From Vitis vinifera (taxonomy: Eukaryota > Streptophyta > Magnoliopsida > Vitales > Vitaceae), in contig NC_081821.1 of NCBI RefSeq assembly GCF_030704535.1, positions 9,563,001-9,627,000 of the forward strand: a stretch of DNA of 64,000 nucleotides. The letters are read 5' to 3'. Below are positions 46,750 to 58,315 of the stretch, in pieces. Within the stretch, counting starts at the first letter, position 1, and each line of letters starts with the position of its first letter. The notes beneath the pieces were generated by a model. That model was not told the DNA's origin. It was given only the letters and a program-made list of their open reading frames with translations, and searched no databases. The position numbers and the translations under genes were made by a program.

Positions 46750-48861
46750 AATATCCTAATGGAGGATGAGATCTGATTTTCTCCAACTCTTTCTGTCATT
46801 CTAGCAGCCCTAGAATATCAAATTTTGAGCCATCTAGAGCTTCAAGCTTTTCTATCCCTATAAGAACCACTAGGAAAGAAGAAGGTTCAAGTTCAGCAAA
46901 TCTTAAGAATATTAAGCTAATAGGTTAGAAGTCACACCAACGTGGTCAAACCATTTTACACGGAGGAAAATGAGTCTACACAGGAATCACAAGATGAGTC
47001 CCCTATTATGTCTCCTACATATTCCCAGATGATTAACACCATAAGCCTAAGTGATGAGGACTTTGAAATCAATAAGGATCTCTTAAGAAAAGACTTCTAT
47101 TTTAAAGTCAAATAAGGAAAGAAAAGATTGGTTCTTTAGCACTGTCCCTAAAGACATTAGAACCCTCTACCAAGAAGAATTCTATGCGTACTTAAGACAA
47201 GAAAAGAAAAACATTAAGTTTTGGATCTGGTTTGAACTCTTCAAACAAGAGGAATATCCAGATTATCCTTGTAAGCGTACTAAGATATGGGTTTCCAAAA
47301 TATTAAACCGTATGAATTCTCCAAAGAATTCCAAGAAAATCCCTAAATTAACCAAGCTTTTGTTGATAGGATTAACTAGAAGATTAAGGATAATCTTGTT
47401 ATTGCTTTGACAATTCAGCCCCATAAGAGAATTAATATGGTTAAGGGTGATATTAGTTCAGAAGAAGAGGCTGATGAACTAATCAAAATGTTTGAGGAAC
47501 CCCATAATCAAACCGTTTTAAAAAGTATCAACAACCTGGAGGTCTCTAGGACTAGGAATTACTACCCTAGATCTACCTTTTCTAACATGTAGTTTGAGGA
47601 AAGAAACCAGTATACTCAAACTTCATACACCAGTGGTACTATCTATGAAAGGAACATAGATGGTATAACCGAGTATAACATACTCACTAAACTTTAAGAA
47701 ATGACCATGGTTGGTACAGCCTATAAGTTAAACAATAGACTACTTGACCATGCTGTAACTCAGACAATTGTTGTTGGGTTTACAGGACAACTTAAGGGTT
47801 GGTGGGATAACTATCTCATTTTTTATGATAGAAATAGTATCCTAAAAGCCTATAGGATTAATGAAAATAATGAAGTTGTTAAGGACGAAGATGGACAAGA
47901 TATAGAGGATGTAGTTGCTACTCTAATCTATTCAATATCTAAGCACTTCATTGGAGATCCTGCAAAAATTAAGGATAAAACTGCAAATCTCTTAACCAAC
48001 CTTAAGTGTCCCAAGCTTCATGACTTTAGATGGTATAAAGAAGTTTTCCTAACCAAAGTCATGCTAAGATCAGACTGTAACCAGTCTTTTTGGAATGAAA
48101 AATTCATCTCAGGTCTACCTAGACTTTTCTCTAAGAGAATTAGGATTAAGATAAGGGAACATTATAATGGTCAAATCCCTTATGATAAGCTAACCTATGG
48201 TGAGATTATAAGCATCGTCACAGCTGAAGGGATTAAGTTGTGCAATGACTTTAAGCTGAAGCAACAAATAAAGAATGAACAAAGGATCTATAAGAATGAA
48301 TTTGGGTCATTCTGTAGCCAATTTGGTTTCTGCCAAAAAGAAACTAAGCCTCCCTCTAAGCAACGAACAAACAGGAAACCTAGCAAAGATAAGTTTTACC
48401 ATAGCAAGAGAGGAACTTATGGAAATTATAGGATGAATGAAACCAAGCATTCAAGACACGTTCAAAGAATGATAAACAAAGAACCCTAGAAAAAGGTTGA
48501 AGCCCATTTAGATTCCAAGCCAATTATTTGTTTTAAGTGTGGCAAGGTCGGCCACTATAAGAAAGATTGTAAGGTTAGACAAAAGATTAATAATCTTAAT
48601 ATCTCAGAAGATTTAAAAAATATGTTCTTCGAAGTCTTGTTAAAAACCTCAAAATTTGAGTCAATGACTGATTTAGATAATGAAAATGATATTAATCAAC
48701 TAGACAGTAGTGGTGAAATTTCTAGCCAAACTTCTAGTGACCAAGAAGAATGCGCTAAGGGTAACTGTAATTGTCATCCTAAGACCATAAATGTCATAAG
48801 CCAAGATCAAGAACTTGTCCTAGATATTTTAAGGAAAATTGAGGATGAAAATGCTAAGTAA
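46750..48861 (+). pseudogene. Pararetrovirus ORF1, coat protein with zinc knuckle
   Basis: After a frameshift, a long frame (from about 47407) runs on with only in-frame stops (47590, 47696, 48487, 48859). Before it comes an acidic stretch ('SLSDEDFEINKDLL', about 47047). The coat core contains 'GQLKGWWDNYL' and 'FIGDPAKIKDKTANLLTNLK'. A basic tail is followed by a CCHC knuckle, C-x2-C-x4-H-x4-C (48529-48570). These are features of caulimovirus coat proteins, which package viral DNA. Confidence 0.75.
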
Positions 48862-48873
48862 GACATTTATGAA

Positions 48874-49674
48874 GTGTTTAAGAAATCTGTTGTTAAGCCG
48901 GAAGTTAAGAAGACTATAAATCCTTATAACCTTAATGAAATATTAAACAGGTTTGACCAACAGTCTCCCAAAAAGGTAAGCATTAAAGATCTTCATGAAA
49001 AAGTAAGGCAGTATAGGAAGGAAATCAATGAGTTAAGACAATTCACAAGTTTAGGTTTCTCGGACCTCCAAAGACAAATCAATAGAATTGTTAATAACCA
49101 GGAAAATCTTGTGGATATTCCAAAATCTTCACAAGTTAATGATGATGAGACAGATGTTTTTTTGAATACTGTTAGTAGGGTTATCTTCCAGAGGTGGGAA
49201 GTCTCCCTTACTATAGTAGTCAAGGATAAATTTGTCTTTGACATTGTTGCTTTAATTGATTCAGGTACATTTGAGAATTGTCTTCAAGAAGGTGTTGTAC
49301 CTATTCAATTATGTGAAGAGACTAGTCAATCTCTATTTGGAGCCAATGGCAAAAGACTTGACATTAAGTATAAATTAACAGATGTTTATATCAATAACCA
49401 TGACATCTGTATTAAGCAAACCTTCATTCTTGTTAAGGACCTTAATGAGAAAGCCCTCCTAGGAGTCCCCTTTTTAAGCTCTATTTATCCCATGTGGGTA
49501 GATAACCAAGGTATAAGAACCAAGCTCTTTGATAAAGAAATTCTTTTTGAATTTGCTAATCCTGTTGTAAACATCACTCCTTGTGATCAAGAAATTAATC
49601 TTGTTGGAATAGACGTTCCACCTAAGATAATAGGTACCCAACTCATCAAAATCTCATTGAAAAAGATATTTTAA
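48874..49674 (+). pseudogene. Pararetrovirus ORF1, coiled-coil and aspartic protease region
   Basis: In the same frame as the coat region. A coiled-coil-like stretch ('DLHEKVRQYRKEINELRQF') comes first. A pepsin-like protease follows, with 'ALIDSGTFEN' (Asp-Ser-Gly active motif, near 49252) and 'KALLGVPFLSSIYP' (near 49450) as the hydrophobic-Gly flank. In intact relatives it cleaves the polyprotein. The frame ends at 49674 where reverse transcriptase should start. Confidence 0.7.
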
Positions 49675-49890
49675 GCATTCCTTTATGCATTTCAAAATTT
49701 CAAATTAATATTTTGAACCAAGGATTTTTATTAAGAGTCGTTTGCTCATCTGCAAAAACAATTAAGTATATAGAATTCAAGCATCATTTAATTGATGAGC
49801 AAATTATTTTAAACCCTAACTTTCAATTAAGTTTTTTAAAGGAGAAAATTCCATTCCTAATTACTTAGCTCGTGAAATTTACAGGTTCAC
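49675..49890 (+). pseudogene. RNase H tail left after deletion of reverse transcriptase
   Basis: Reads 'GFLLRVVCSSAKTIKYIEF' then, after a frame change, 'NSIPNYLAREI' (about 49846-49878), the typical end of an RNase H domain. No YVDD, no RT fingers or palm and no RNase H catalytic start lie between the protease and this tail. So well over 1 kb expected for RT and RNase H is missing. Confidence 0.55.
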
Positions 49891-49896
49891 GAGACC

Positions 49897-51195
49897 ATGA
49901 CCCCTAAAAAGAATACCCAAGCTCCTAACCCACAAAAATCTCAATCCAGTCAAGCTCCTTCTCCTCATAAAATGCTTTGGAGTCAACAAGTTGAACTCAA
50001 AGAAGAAGCAAGGCTTCATTCTTCTAACCTTATGCCCAACAAGATGATGACCTTGTACTATGATCCTTCGGATCCTTCTAATCTAGTCAAGGCTACCTAA
50101 TATCCAACTATTTCAGAGCCTCAGACCTTTAAGTAGGTTACTAAAGCTAATCCCTCTCAAAAAGAATTAACATCAAGCTCTTCTTTTTCAAATAAGCAAA
50201 TTATGGTAGCTGGCAACCCCACACCTCTTTCAGCAAAATCAAGATATTGGCAAAAAAATTTAAATCAACCTCTTTTGGTTATCGAAAGAGAATTTTTCTC
50301 TAAAAACCCCAGAGAAATTGTTGCAAAAGCTTTTCATGAAAATTTTCATTATCCCTCTGGTGACCTTTTAAAAACAAGAGATTTTTATGAGGCAATCCTC
50401 GTAGAAACTGGTTCTGTTAAAATTAAGTATAATGCTGATAAATTCAGCAATCTGGATTTGGCATTTTTCACTTGCCATATTTATAAGATTCTTACTGTCA
50501 AGCAATAGGTGGAAATCCTAATTTCTCAAGGGAGTTCTCTGAACCATCAAAACCAAGATTTTTCAACTATTGGGATTATCAGAGAGCATGGTTCAATGTT
50601 TTTCTGATCCAGAATAGGGACTTCCATCATTCATGGATGTTTTATTTTCCAACTAAGCATCAGCTTTCCTCTTTCCCATTTTAGTTTCACAATTGGTGAA
50701 CTTATTTTGGTCCATCCATTAAGATTCTTCCTAAGCCCATCTTGGATGGCTTTGAGCTATTCAACAGTTCTTTTGTTATCCCCAGAGAACTTTCAACTTT
50801 TCCACCTTTATTATTCTTTTTTAGTAAATTTGGCCTTGCTTGGATAGTCCAGTGAGACTACATTATCATTGCAGATGAATCAGTAGCCTTTCCAACTCTT
50901 AGAAGGACTTTTAAGACTAAATGGTGGGACACTTTGAAAAATGATGCATCCTTGGAAGTAGTTAAGCAATATTTCCTCAAGCATCAGCTAGTGATGATAT
51001 GACACAATTTCTTCTCAAGAAACAACAGCTCCAAGCCATGCCTGTAGCAGCAAAAACCCCTCAAGAATTCCAGAAAATCCTTAATGAAGGAAGCTCAAGT
51101 TTTTCCCAAGAAAACTCTTATGCAGAATCTGATGATTCAACAAGCTACCTTCCCGATAATGGTGATGACTGTGAGGTATTCTTCCTCCAATAAGA
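49897..51195 (+). pseudogene. Pararetrovirus second ORF (function unknown), broken
   Basis: Starts at ATG 49897. The same frame runs to 50508 with stops near 50098 and 50133. The reading then continues after a shift as 'NYWDYQRAWFNVFLIQNRDF' and 'FSKFGLAW', ending near 51195 with acidic 'DSTSYLPDNGDDCEVFFLQ'. A downstream ORF rich in Trp/Phe of this kind accompanies some florendovirus-like elements, as I recall. I cannot assign a function. Confidence 0.5.
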
Positions 51196-51399
51196 AAATC
51201 CAAGCAGTAATCTTTAGCTTCATGATTGTAAGATTATTCTCTCCATCAAGCTCATTTCAACGCCAAAAGCAGTTTTGTCTTCCAACATATACGTCTATAG
51301 TTCAGGAAATGGCCTGCCAACCGTTTTTCCCACCGAAAGTAAGATTCTTTGCTGAAAAGTCTAAAAGTGCTACAGTAAAAAAAAAAAAAAAAAATGCTA

Positions 51400-51720
51400 C
51401 TGTTCACTTTTACTATTCATGCACAGGTTAACTATTCACAACAGTCGGTCAAAAAGCAAATAGTGATTTGTCTCCTGATTTGTATTATTTAATATTCTCT
51501 TTTGGGCTATTTAAAGAGACTCGATCCTCATTTGTAAGCACCTCTAATTTTTCACTTCCAACTTATGCTCTCCCTTCTCCCTTCTTTCTCTCTCATCATG
51601 TAGGTTTTCCAGCCCAAAGCTTTCTTCAAAGCTTTTCTCCCTTCTCCCATTGTAAGATATTCATCTCCTTATATAACTATGTTTTATTTTATACCTCCTA
51701 TTATGGATGGTTTTCAAATT
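51400..51720 (+). promoter_or_regulatory. Probable pararetrovirus promoter and leader start
   Basis: Downstream of the second ORF comes 'GCTACTGTTCACTTTTAC' (a TACTGTTCAC / CTATTCAC repeat). Next is a TATA-like 'GGGCTATTTAAAGAGAC' near 51505, then a pyrimidine-rich stretch like a transcript start. In a circular pararetrovirus genome the promoter lies here, ahead of the leader. Confidence 0.45.
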
Positions 51721-53299
51721 ATATAATAATCTAAGTATGTTTTTGGTTTTCATTATACCTCATATCATGGATGGTTTTCAGTTTATGTAATTAAAAGTTT
51801 AATGTTCCTTCTCTTTAAATTTCTTGTTAAATATCTTATATATTTTCTGATTTCTCTTATTTGTTTTGAAATTTGGTATAATTCATGTTTTCATTACATA
51901 TAACCTTGTCCTGGGTGCCCATCATTTTTATAATGGTGTAATAATGACTAAAGTTGTCTGTCAATATTAAGCCCAAAGCCAAAAAAACTTTATATAATAT
52001 TTATTTATAAAAACTTATCCATCTTAAATTTTTATAATTTTATATTTTTATAAGATAAGAAATATTTCTTTCAAAACTACAACTCACCAAGCACCTGCCC
52101 ACATTTGGAAGTTATGGATGGATTTTGACAAGAAATACTATATTTTTTAAAAATTATTTTTTAATACTTAATAATTCAAAAAATATTTTCAAAACTACTA
52201 TATAAAATTTCGAAATTATCTTTTAATTAAATAAATTTAAATTTAAAATCCTTTTTAAAAATAATTTTAAAGTAAAATTTTAAATTTAAATTATCTCAAA
52301 AAATAATTTCTTATTAATATCTCACAATATTTTTTTACAGTCATTAGATATATATATATATATATATTAAACCTTGGGAGAGGGAAAATCCCACAATGCT
52401 ATCTCAAATCTTATTTCATGACTGTGACCAAAAAAAATGAAAGAAAAAAGACTGATAAAATTTTTTAAAATCTTATGCAGCTTAAATTTTATTCGTTTTT
52501 CTAACACACTAAAAATGATTTTATAAAACCCAAACTCTTAAATTATTCATTATTTGTTTTTTTGGTAAATTCCAAAAATTATTTTTATTCTCCCAGTCTC
52601 AATTGATTCCTCCACCTTTCTTTTTTTAATACATCCAAAAAAATATCATATAAACACATACGTGTGTAAAAATGCATGTATGTGCATACGTAAAAATAAA
52701 ATCGGGTATTTGATAAAATTTAAAATATACTTTTAATATTTGAAAAATCTTTATAATATTAAAAATTTATTTATAACATTTTCTAAAAAAAAATTAACAA
52801 ATAATTTTTTTAAAAATACTTTCAAAAAAATATTTTCTTTAAAAATAATTCAAGTAAAAAACTTTTGAATACATTTTAAATCAAATGTAACTATTACTCT
52901 AGTGGTATCCTACCATAGTATAAGAAATTTCAAATTCTAATTCAAATATGAGTAATTAAATTAGTTATGCATTACAAGGGTTTATACTAATTAAAATTTT
53001 AAAAAATAATTTCAATTTAGCTACTAAATTTTTAAATCCCCTTGAAAAAAAAAAGTAACTTCAAATTTATTAATATAATAACTCAAAACTTATCATCAAA
53101 TCAAAGTTGTATGAATTAATGTACAAAATTAAATTAAATTAAATATAATAATAATAATTTAATTATAACAATCCACTGATTACAAGTCCCTTCTCAAATT
53201 TTCCATTTCTAAAACTTGGGAACTCAAGAATTGCTTTGTGTTGTAACACAAAATTTGGATTTTAAACTAACGTTGAAATTAACCCTTTTGTAGACGTGG
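51720..53299. other. AT-rich intergenic
   Basis: Begins with a short diverged tandem repeat (ATGGATGGTTTTCA at 51703 and 51769). It has a TA microsatellite at 52348-52368. No gene seen. Confidence 0.45.
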
Positions 53300-53775
53300 A
53301 AAAGCCACCTCATCCTAATTTTACTTTTTTCAAGTTGAAATTACATTAGGCAAAAGTGGTTACATTTTTTATGATTTTATCTAATTAATTTATATAACTT
53401 TATTATTATAAGATTATTAATTTTTTCCTAAATAAAATAGTAATTTATTATTAATTGAAAAAAGTTAAATTTATTGAATAATATTAGACTCTTAAATTTA
53501 AATATACATACTTTTTATTATTAAAATATACATTTTTAATTTCATGTAAATAAGAGTATTAATTAGAAAAAATATATATGTTTTAATAATGAAAAATCAG
53601 TATATTTAAATTTAAGAGTCTATTATTACTTAATAAAAATAAAACTTTAAAAATAGTAATAAATTATTATTTTATTTATCAAAAAATTAATTATTTTAAA
53701 ATAATGAAGTTATGTGAATAAATAAGATAAAATTAAAAAAAATCATAAAAAAACAAAAAAAATGATGTGGCTCGT
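53300..53775. mobile_element. Long palindromic MITE, about 200-bp arms
   Basis: The left arm starts 'AAAGCCACCTCATC' and includes 'AGACTCTTAAATTTAAATAT'. The right arm holds 'ATATTTAAATTTAAGAGTCT' and ends 'GATGTGGCTC'. The arms pair over most of their length with indels, so the whole can fold into a hairpin. No ORF. The class is uncertain; target duplications were not resolved. Confidence 0.6.
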
Positions 53776-53929
53776 ATGTGAAAGTGATTTTTTTTTTTCC
53801 TACATACCAGCCCAAATCATTAAATTTGGTTTTATTTTATTCAGTTAAAAAACAAATATTACCTAATTTTTTAAATAGAAAATTTGTGATTAATATGTAT
53901 GACATGGACCAATGACAATGAAGCGTTCC

Positions 53930-55130
53930 AGCGTGGACACGTGAAACCGTAGCGAAAGGGTCCCAAAACGGTAGGCGGGGGACGTTATTTTCTCACCTGC
54001 TATGACCGTACATGTCAGACAACATTGACACGTGTCATTACGGATGGTCTTCCGCGGCCAGGGATCGGGTATAGTAGATGCGTGGGTCTTTCGGTCGGTC
54101 GACCTGAGCGATAGAAACACGCCGCAACGACTTTGACTGGTTAATGTGTCCCGATGTGTCAAGTCATGGAGGGTGGACTAATAAATTTCGATGTGGATCC
54201 TTTGAACTTACCTTCAGAGTCCACCTCAACGCCGGCCACGTGTTAATAATGGAGGCGGGCTCCACTGGGCAGTTAGCCACTTAGCCCTTACAACTGCAAA
54301 CGAGCCCACTCCAGGCTCCAAAAAAATAATAATAATAGTTTAAATTTTTAATCAAAATTTTATTTTATAAAACATCAAAAAATAATATTTTAAAATGCTT
54401 TTGAAACCCAAAATTTTTCTATTTTTTAAGGAATAAATATAATGCTAAACATTTTTGAAAATCATTTTCTTGCACAATAAAAATATTTTTATTGAACAAT
54501 TGACATATTCCGTAGATGGTGTGCAAAAAACATGATATATCCGACAACATTTGGGTCGTCACCTTTCTTAGTTCTTACCAATGTCATTAAGAAGGGTAGA
54601 CAAGACTTGTCCTCGGAGAAATTTACTAGTTCCAGAAAAACATCATCAACGATTTTCGTTATATGAATTGACATCACATACTATGAATCCCCCACTCGAA
54701 TACAACAAATATGGCAAAGAAATGTAATAAAAATCATAACGTTTTGGTTGAAATCGAAGGGAATGGTCCCAATTGGAGAGGTTGAGAGTTGAAGAGGAGA
54801 GAAGCATCTCACATGGCCTGTCCGCTCTCAACTCTCAACTCCACATTCTTCAATCCTACTCACAATTTGAACTTGGATCTAACAAAAGAAAATTATTATT
54901 TTTTCCTTTTAAACAACGTTGCCCCTTGTCCACTGACAGGAAAAACAGCAGACGTCTTGACCGGGCAAAATTTTCTAGAACTGGCCCATGGGCCCCTTGA
55001 TTGGGCAAACACCACACTAACATGGACCACACATGTCGCCCTGCTCATAGGATGTGTCGGGCCCTCTCCACCCAAAATAGCCACATTTATTTATTAATTT
55101 TAATTTTATAGACCTGGGTTGGCACGTGGC
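53930..55130. promoter_or_regulatory. GC-richer patch with four CACGTG G-boxes
   Basis: CACGTG occurs at 53938, 54029, 54237 and 55123, three of them within 305 bp and several in GACACGTG/CCACGTGT context typical of ABRE-like sites. Base composition differs from the AT-rich surroundings. No coding region follows nearby, so this may be a stranded promoter or part of a transposon. The ORFs over it have no domain. Confidence 0.35.
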
Positions 55131-58100
55131 AGAAGACATGACTGAAATCAGATATTTTTTCCAAACGCATTTATAGAAGTTTGATAACGTGCATGCTACG
55201 ATGAGACTCTGAGAGCCTCACTTCACTTCAGTTGTGTTCTTCATCGCCTCAGTCAAGGCTGAGGATAACGTGAATTGAACATGTGTGGAAGTGGGTTTTC
55301 AACATTTATTTGAAAGCCTCTTGATAAAAATCTCTAAGCTATATCACAATCATTGATTTATAATTTTGCTTGAATATTTAAAAATAAAAATTAAAAATTA
55401 AAAATTATCTTTTTCAAAAGACTATTTTAATTTATAATTATTTTTAATATATACACTTGTCAAAAATCTCAAACAAAATCATTTAGAATACATTAAAAAT
55501 ATAAAAGAAAATGTAAAGGAAATGAAAGATATAAAAAAAAAATTGAAGTTAACCTATTTAATTTATTTTATACAAAGTAACTAATTTTAAAATATATCAA
55601 ATTTTAATCACTTTTCATTATTTTTTATAAAATTAAACATGAAAAATTCATATTTTTAAAATTTATTTATTTTATAAATCATTTACCCACCAATAATGAA
55701 AAAAAAAAAAAACGTCATCCTTTGATCAACCTGCAAGCAAAATCATTTGCACTGTATTTGGTCACAAAAAAAATTAATTGAAAATGCAAAGAAAATAAAA
55801 AAATTTAAAAATTTACAAATAAATTTATGGCGAATAAATCACTTAGCCGATTTTTTAATTAATTTAATTTATTTTTATAAAATCGTGAAACTCGTTTATT
55901 TAATATTTTTCCTAATAAAATTATTTTTTTAATACTTCTTTTCTTTTCGTTCTCTGTAACATTTTCGACAACCAAAGTAGGTAAAGAAATATGCCATAAT
56001 TAAAAGAACAAGTCGTTAGATAAGCATACATCTCCTTGGGCAGATGAATGCGATTGCAGGGTGTAGCAAGGCAAGGCAAGGCAATGTAACTAAATACAAG
56101 GTCACTTCATGTCTCCACCATGAGGACTATAACCCATGACAATCTCACCTTGCACGCCTCTTCAGTGGTTTTGGTCTGAGCGTAGGCCATTGAACAAGAT
56201 GGGAGATTTTTTTTGGTAACATCAGAAGGGCTGCCTTCTAGACTCTCGGCAGCCTCAATGCCCCGCCTATTCATTATTGAATATGACGCTTAACCTCTCC
56301 CTCTGTTGCACGCGGTCTGATGCTTACTTTTACTTTTTTTTACTTTCCTTGACCGACGCGGCAGCAGCGTGCGTGAGTGCGTGAGCAAGAAAGCTTTGGA
56401 GGGCACAGTCCCCTTCAATCTGCATTTCCTCTAGGTAACTGGACTCCATGGGCGTCTACAATCTGGATCTGTTTTCACAACATAGCATTCAGTTCAGTGT
56501 TTGAATGATTTTCTTTATTCAATTTGGGCTGGGCCCAAATTCAAATCATTTCAATGGAATATGTAGAATATTGTTGATTGCTAGATGGAATACACGTGGG
56601 GTTGGTGGGCAACCTTATGGAATAAGAATTAAGGCGTGGTGACTTCAGAGTGTGGGGGAAGGGGTGTCTGTAGAATAAGTGGTGAGGGTTTTATGGTACG
56701 GAATGATTAGGAGAGGCAGGAGGTGAGGTTAGATGAGACACTCGGGACCTTGATAGTGGCATTGGATGGAGTGTAAGGGTATCAGGGCGGTTTGGAAGGA
56801 GGCTTCTGGGCGGAATTTGTGTCCACAAATTAGATCTTTTTTTCAGTGGCTTAGAGGGTTTTGTTTTGTGTGCTTTGGAATGACTGGGTGGCGACGCTGG
56901 TATGGTATATTCAATCAAATCAATTGTGGCCAAGGCCTTTTCCACAAATAAATATATAAAAGTTGCTCTTCTAAGGCCAGGCCGCCAAGGGTCTGGTTAT
57001 ACCGTTATAGTTACTCTCTTGGTACCTACAAAATAAGTTACCCCAAATATTTTATTCCATAACATTTTTCTAATTTTAAAAACTATCCTAATAATTTGAT
57101 ATTTAACGTGACTAAAAAAAAGTTTCAATATTAAAAATTTTAAATTTAACGATAATTTCATAAAAATTAACCAATTAGTTCTTATTGTGTATATTTCAAC
57201 GTCTCAAATATCTTATTTTATGATACCTTAATATTTTTCTTATTCTAAAACTTAGGATGATAATTTCAAACCCGAGAAGGTTGTATTAGAAAAAATTGAA
57301 TGATATTTTTAAATTTAGTGATTGGCTTAGGAAAAATTTTATGGAAAAAAAAAGAGTAAAAATGATGAAAATATATGTTTTAAAGAATGGGTTTAACATA
57401 AAAACAAAAATAGATAGAGTAAGATAACATCTAATATGATTAAAATATATATATTATATTTTTTATTTAATTTTTAAATGATATATTTTTTTAAAAAATC
57501 TCTAATTTGGGCATTAGGCCCAAGAAAAAAGGTACCAAACTACCCTCTTTGATGTGGAAGAACTATATAATTTCTTTTTTTTAAAAAAAAAATGGATTGA
57601 AATAATATTTTATAAATGTAGTTTTGGGGAAAAAAAATATGACTATGTAATTTTAAACTTAAAACTGTATCTTCTCAATATAGTTTCTTCTTCCTTTTTA
57701 AATTAAATTGACACTATTTTCTTTTATTCAAAATCAATAATTTACTTCATTTTCAAATCATAAATGATAAAAAAAAAATGTATTCAAGGAAATTTTAAGT
57801 TTATAGGGATTACCTGTATTTAACTTAAGATTAATGAAATTAATTCTATATCTTTGAAACCGGGCTTCACCTCGATATGGTTGGGAACAGAGTTAAAAAA
57901 TGTTGAATATTTTAATAAAATTATATGGGATAAAGTGTGTCCTCTTAAAGTAATAAAGGTTTAATTTGTAGCAAGGGAGGAAGAGTCTTACTTTAATAGT
58001 TTAGATTTCCAACTTTCAATTATTTATTAATTTGTGTTATATAACATTATCTTTACGCATTCATTTGTGTTATAAAAGTAATGAACATTTCATTACTAGG

Positions 58101-58185
58101 GTTCACACTAGATGAGTCTAAATTCCTTCGTCATAAGATGGATGGCAACTATAGAAACCTCTTTCAATTTCTCTATTGACTAATC

Positions 58186-58223
<38 letters not shown>

Positions 58224-58315
58224 AGGGAAAGCAGCCCATTCAACTTCCAAACCAACAAAAGTAAAAATGGAGAAAAAGTGAAAAAATAAAATAAAAAATG
58301 AAAAATAATTTATCA
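55131..58315. other. Intergenic with MITE relics and a poly(A) run
   Basis: Relatives of the GTTATGTTTGG MITE interior lie at about 55480-55660 and 55745-55975. A mixed-composition patch at 56030-56990 holds ORFs without domains. There is an A-run at about 58192-58220 just past the 3' end of the BURP gene. No gene recognised. Confidence 0.45.

Larger units (their letters stand above)
45353..51700 (+). mobile_element. Endogenous pararetrovirus (Caulimoviridae), degenerate, florendovirus-like
   Basis: The order leader with tRNA-Met primer sites, movement protein, coat protein with zinc knuckle, aspartic protease, RNase H tail, second ORF and promoter-like region is that of a plant pararetrovirus (no integrase, no LTR). 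The movement protein excludes an ordinary LTR retrotransposon. Placement near florendoviruses rests on the fused first ORF and separate downstream ORF and is an inference. This copy is inactive: stops throughout, a frameshift between the movement and coat parts, and reverse transcriptase absent. Ends are approximate. Confidence 0.8.

Noticed and set aside
51903..51925. TTGTCCTGGGTG near 51908 matches the word before the viral primer site
   Set aside because: The shared stretch is only about 12 bases and the primer site does not follow; it could be chance, so not used to define the viral end.
53890..54162. 90-aa minus-strand ORF in a GC-richer patch
   Set aside because: No domain, no splice context and no homologous pattern; the patch is better explained as regulatory or repeat sequence.
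54489..54831. Adjacent minus-strand ORFs of about 60 aa
   Set aside because: I could not recognise a family or join them with GT-AG sites; left as unassigned.
56691..56951. Overlapping ORFs on both strands
   Set aside because: No domain or splice context; balanced base composition alone explains the open frames.
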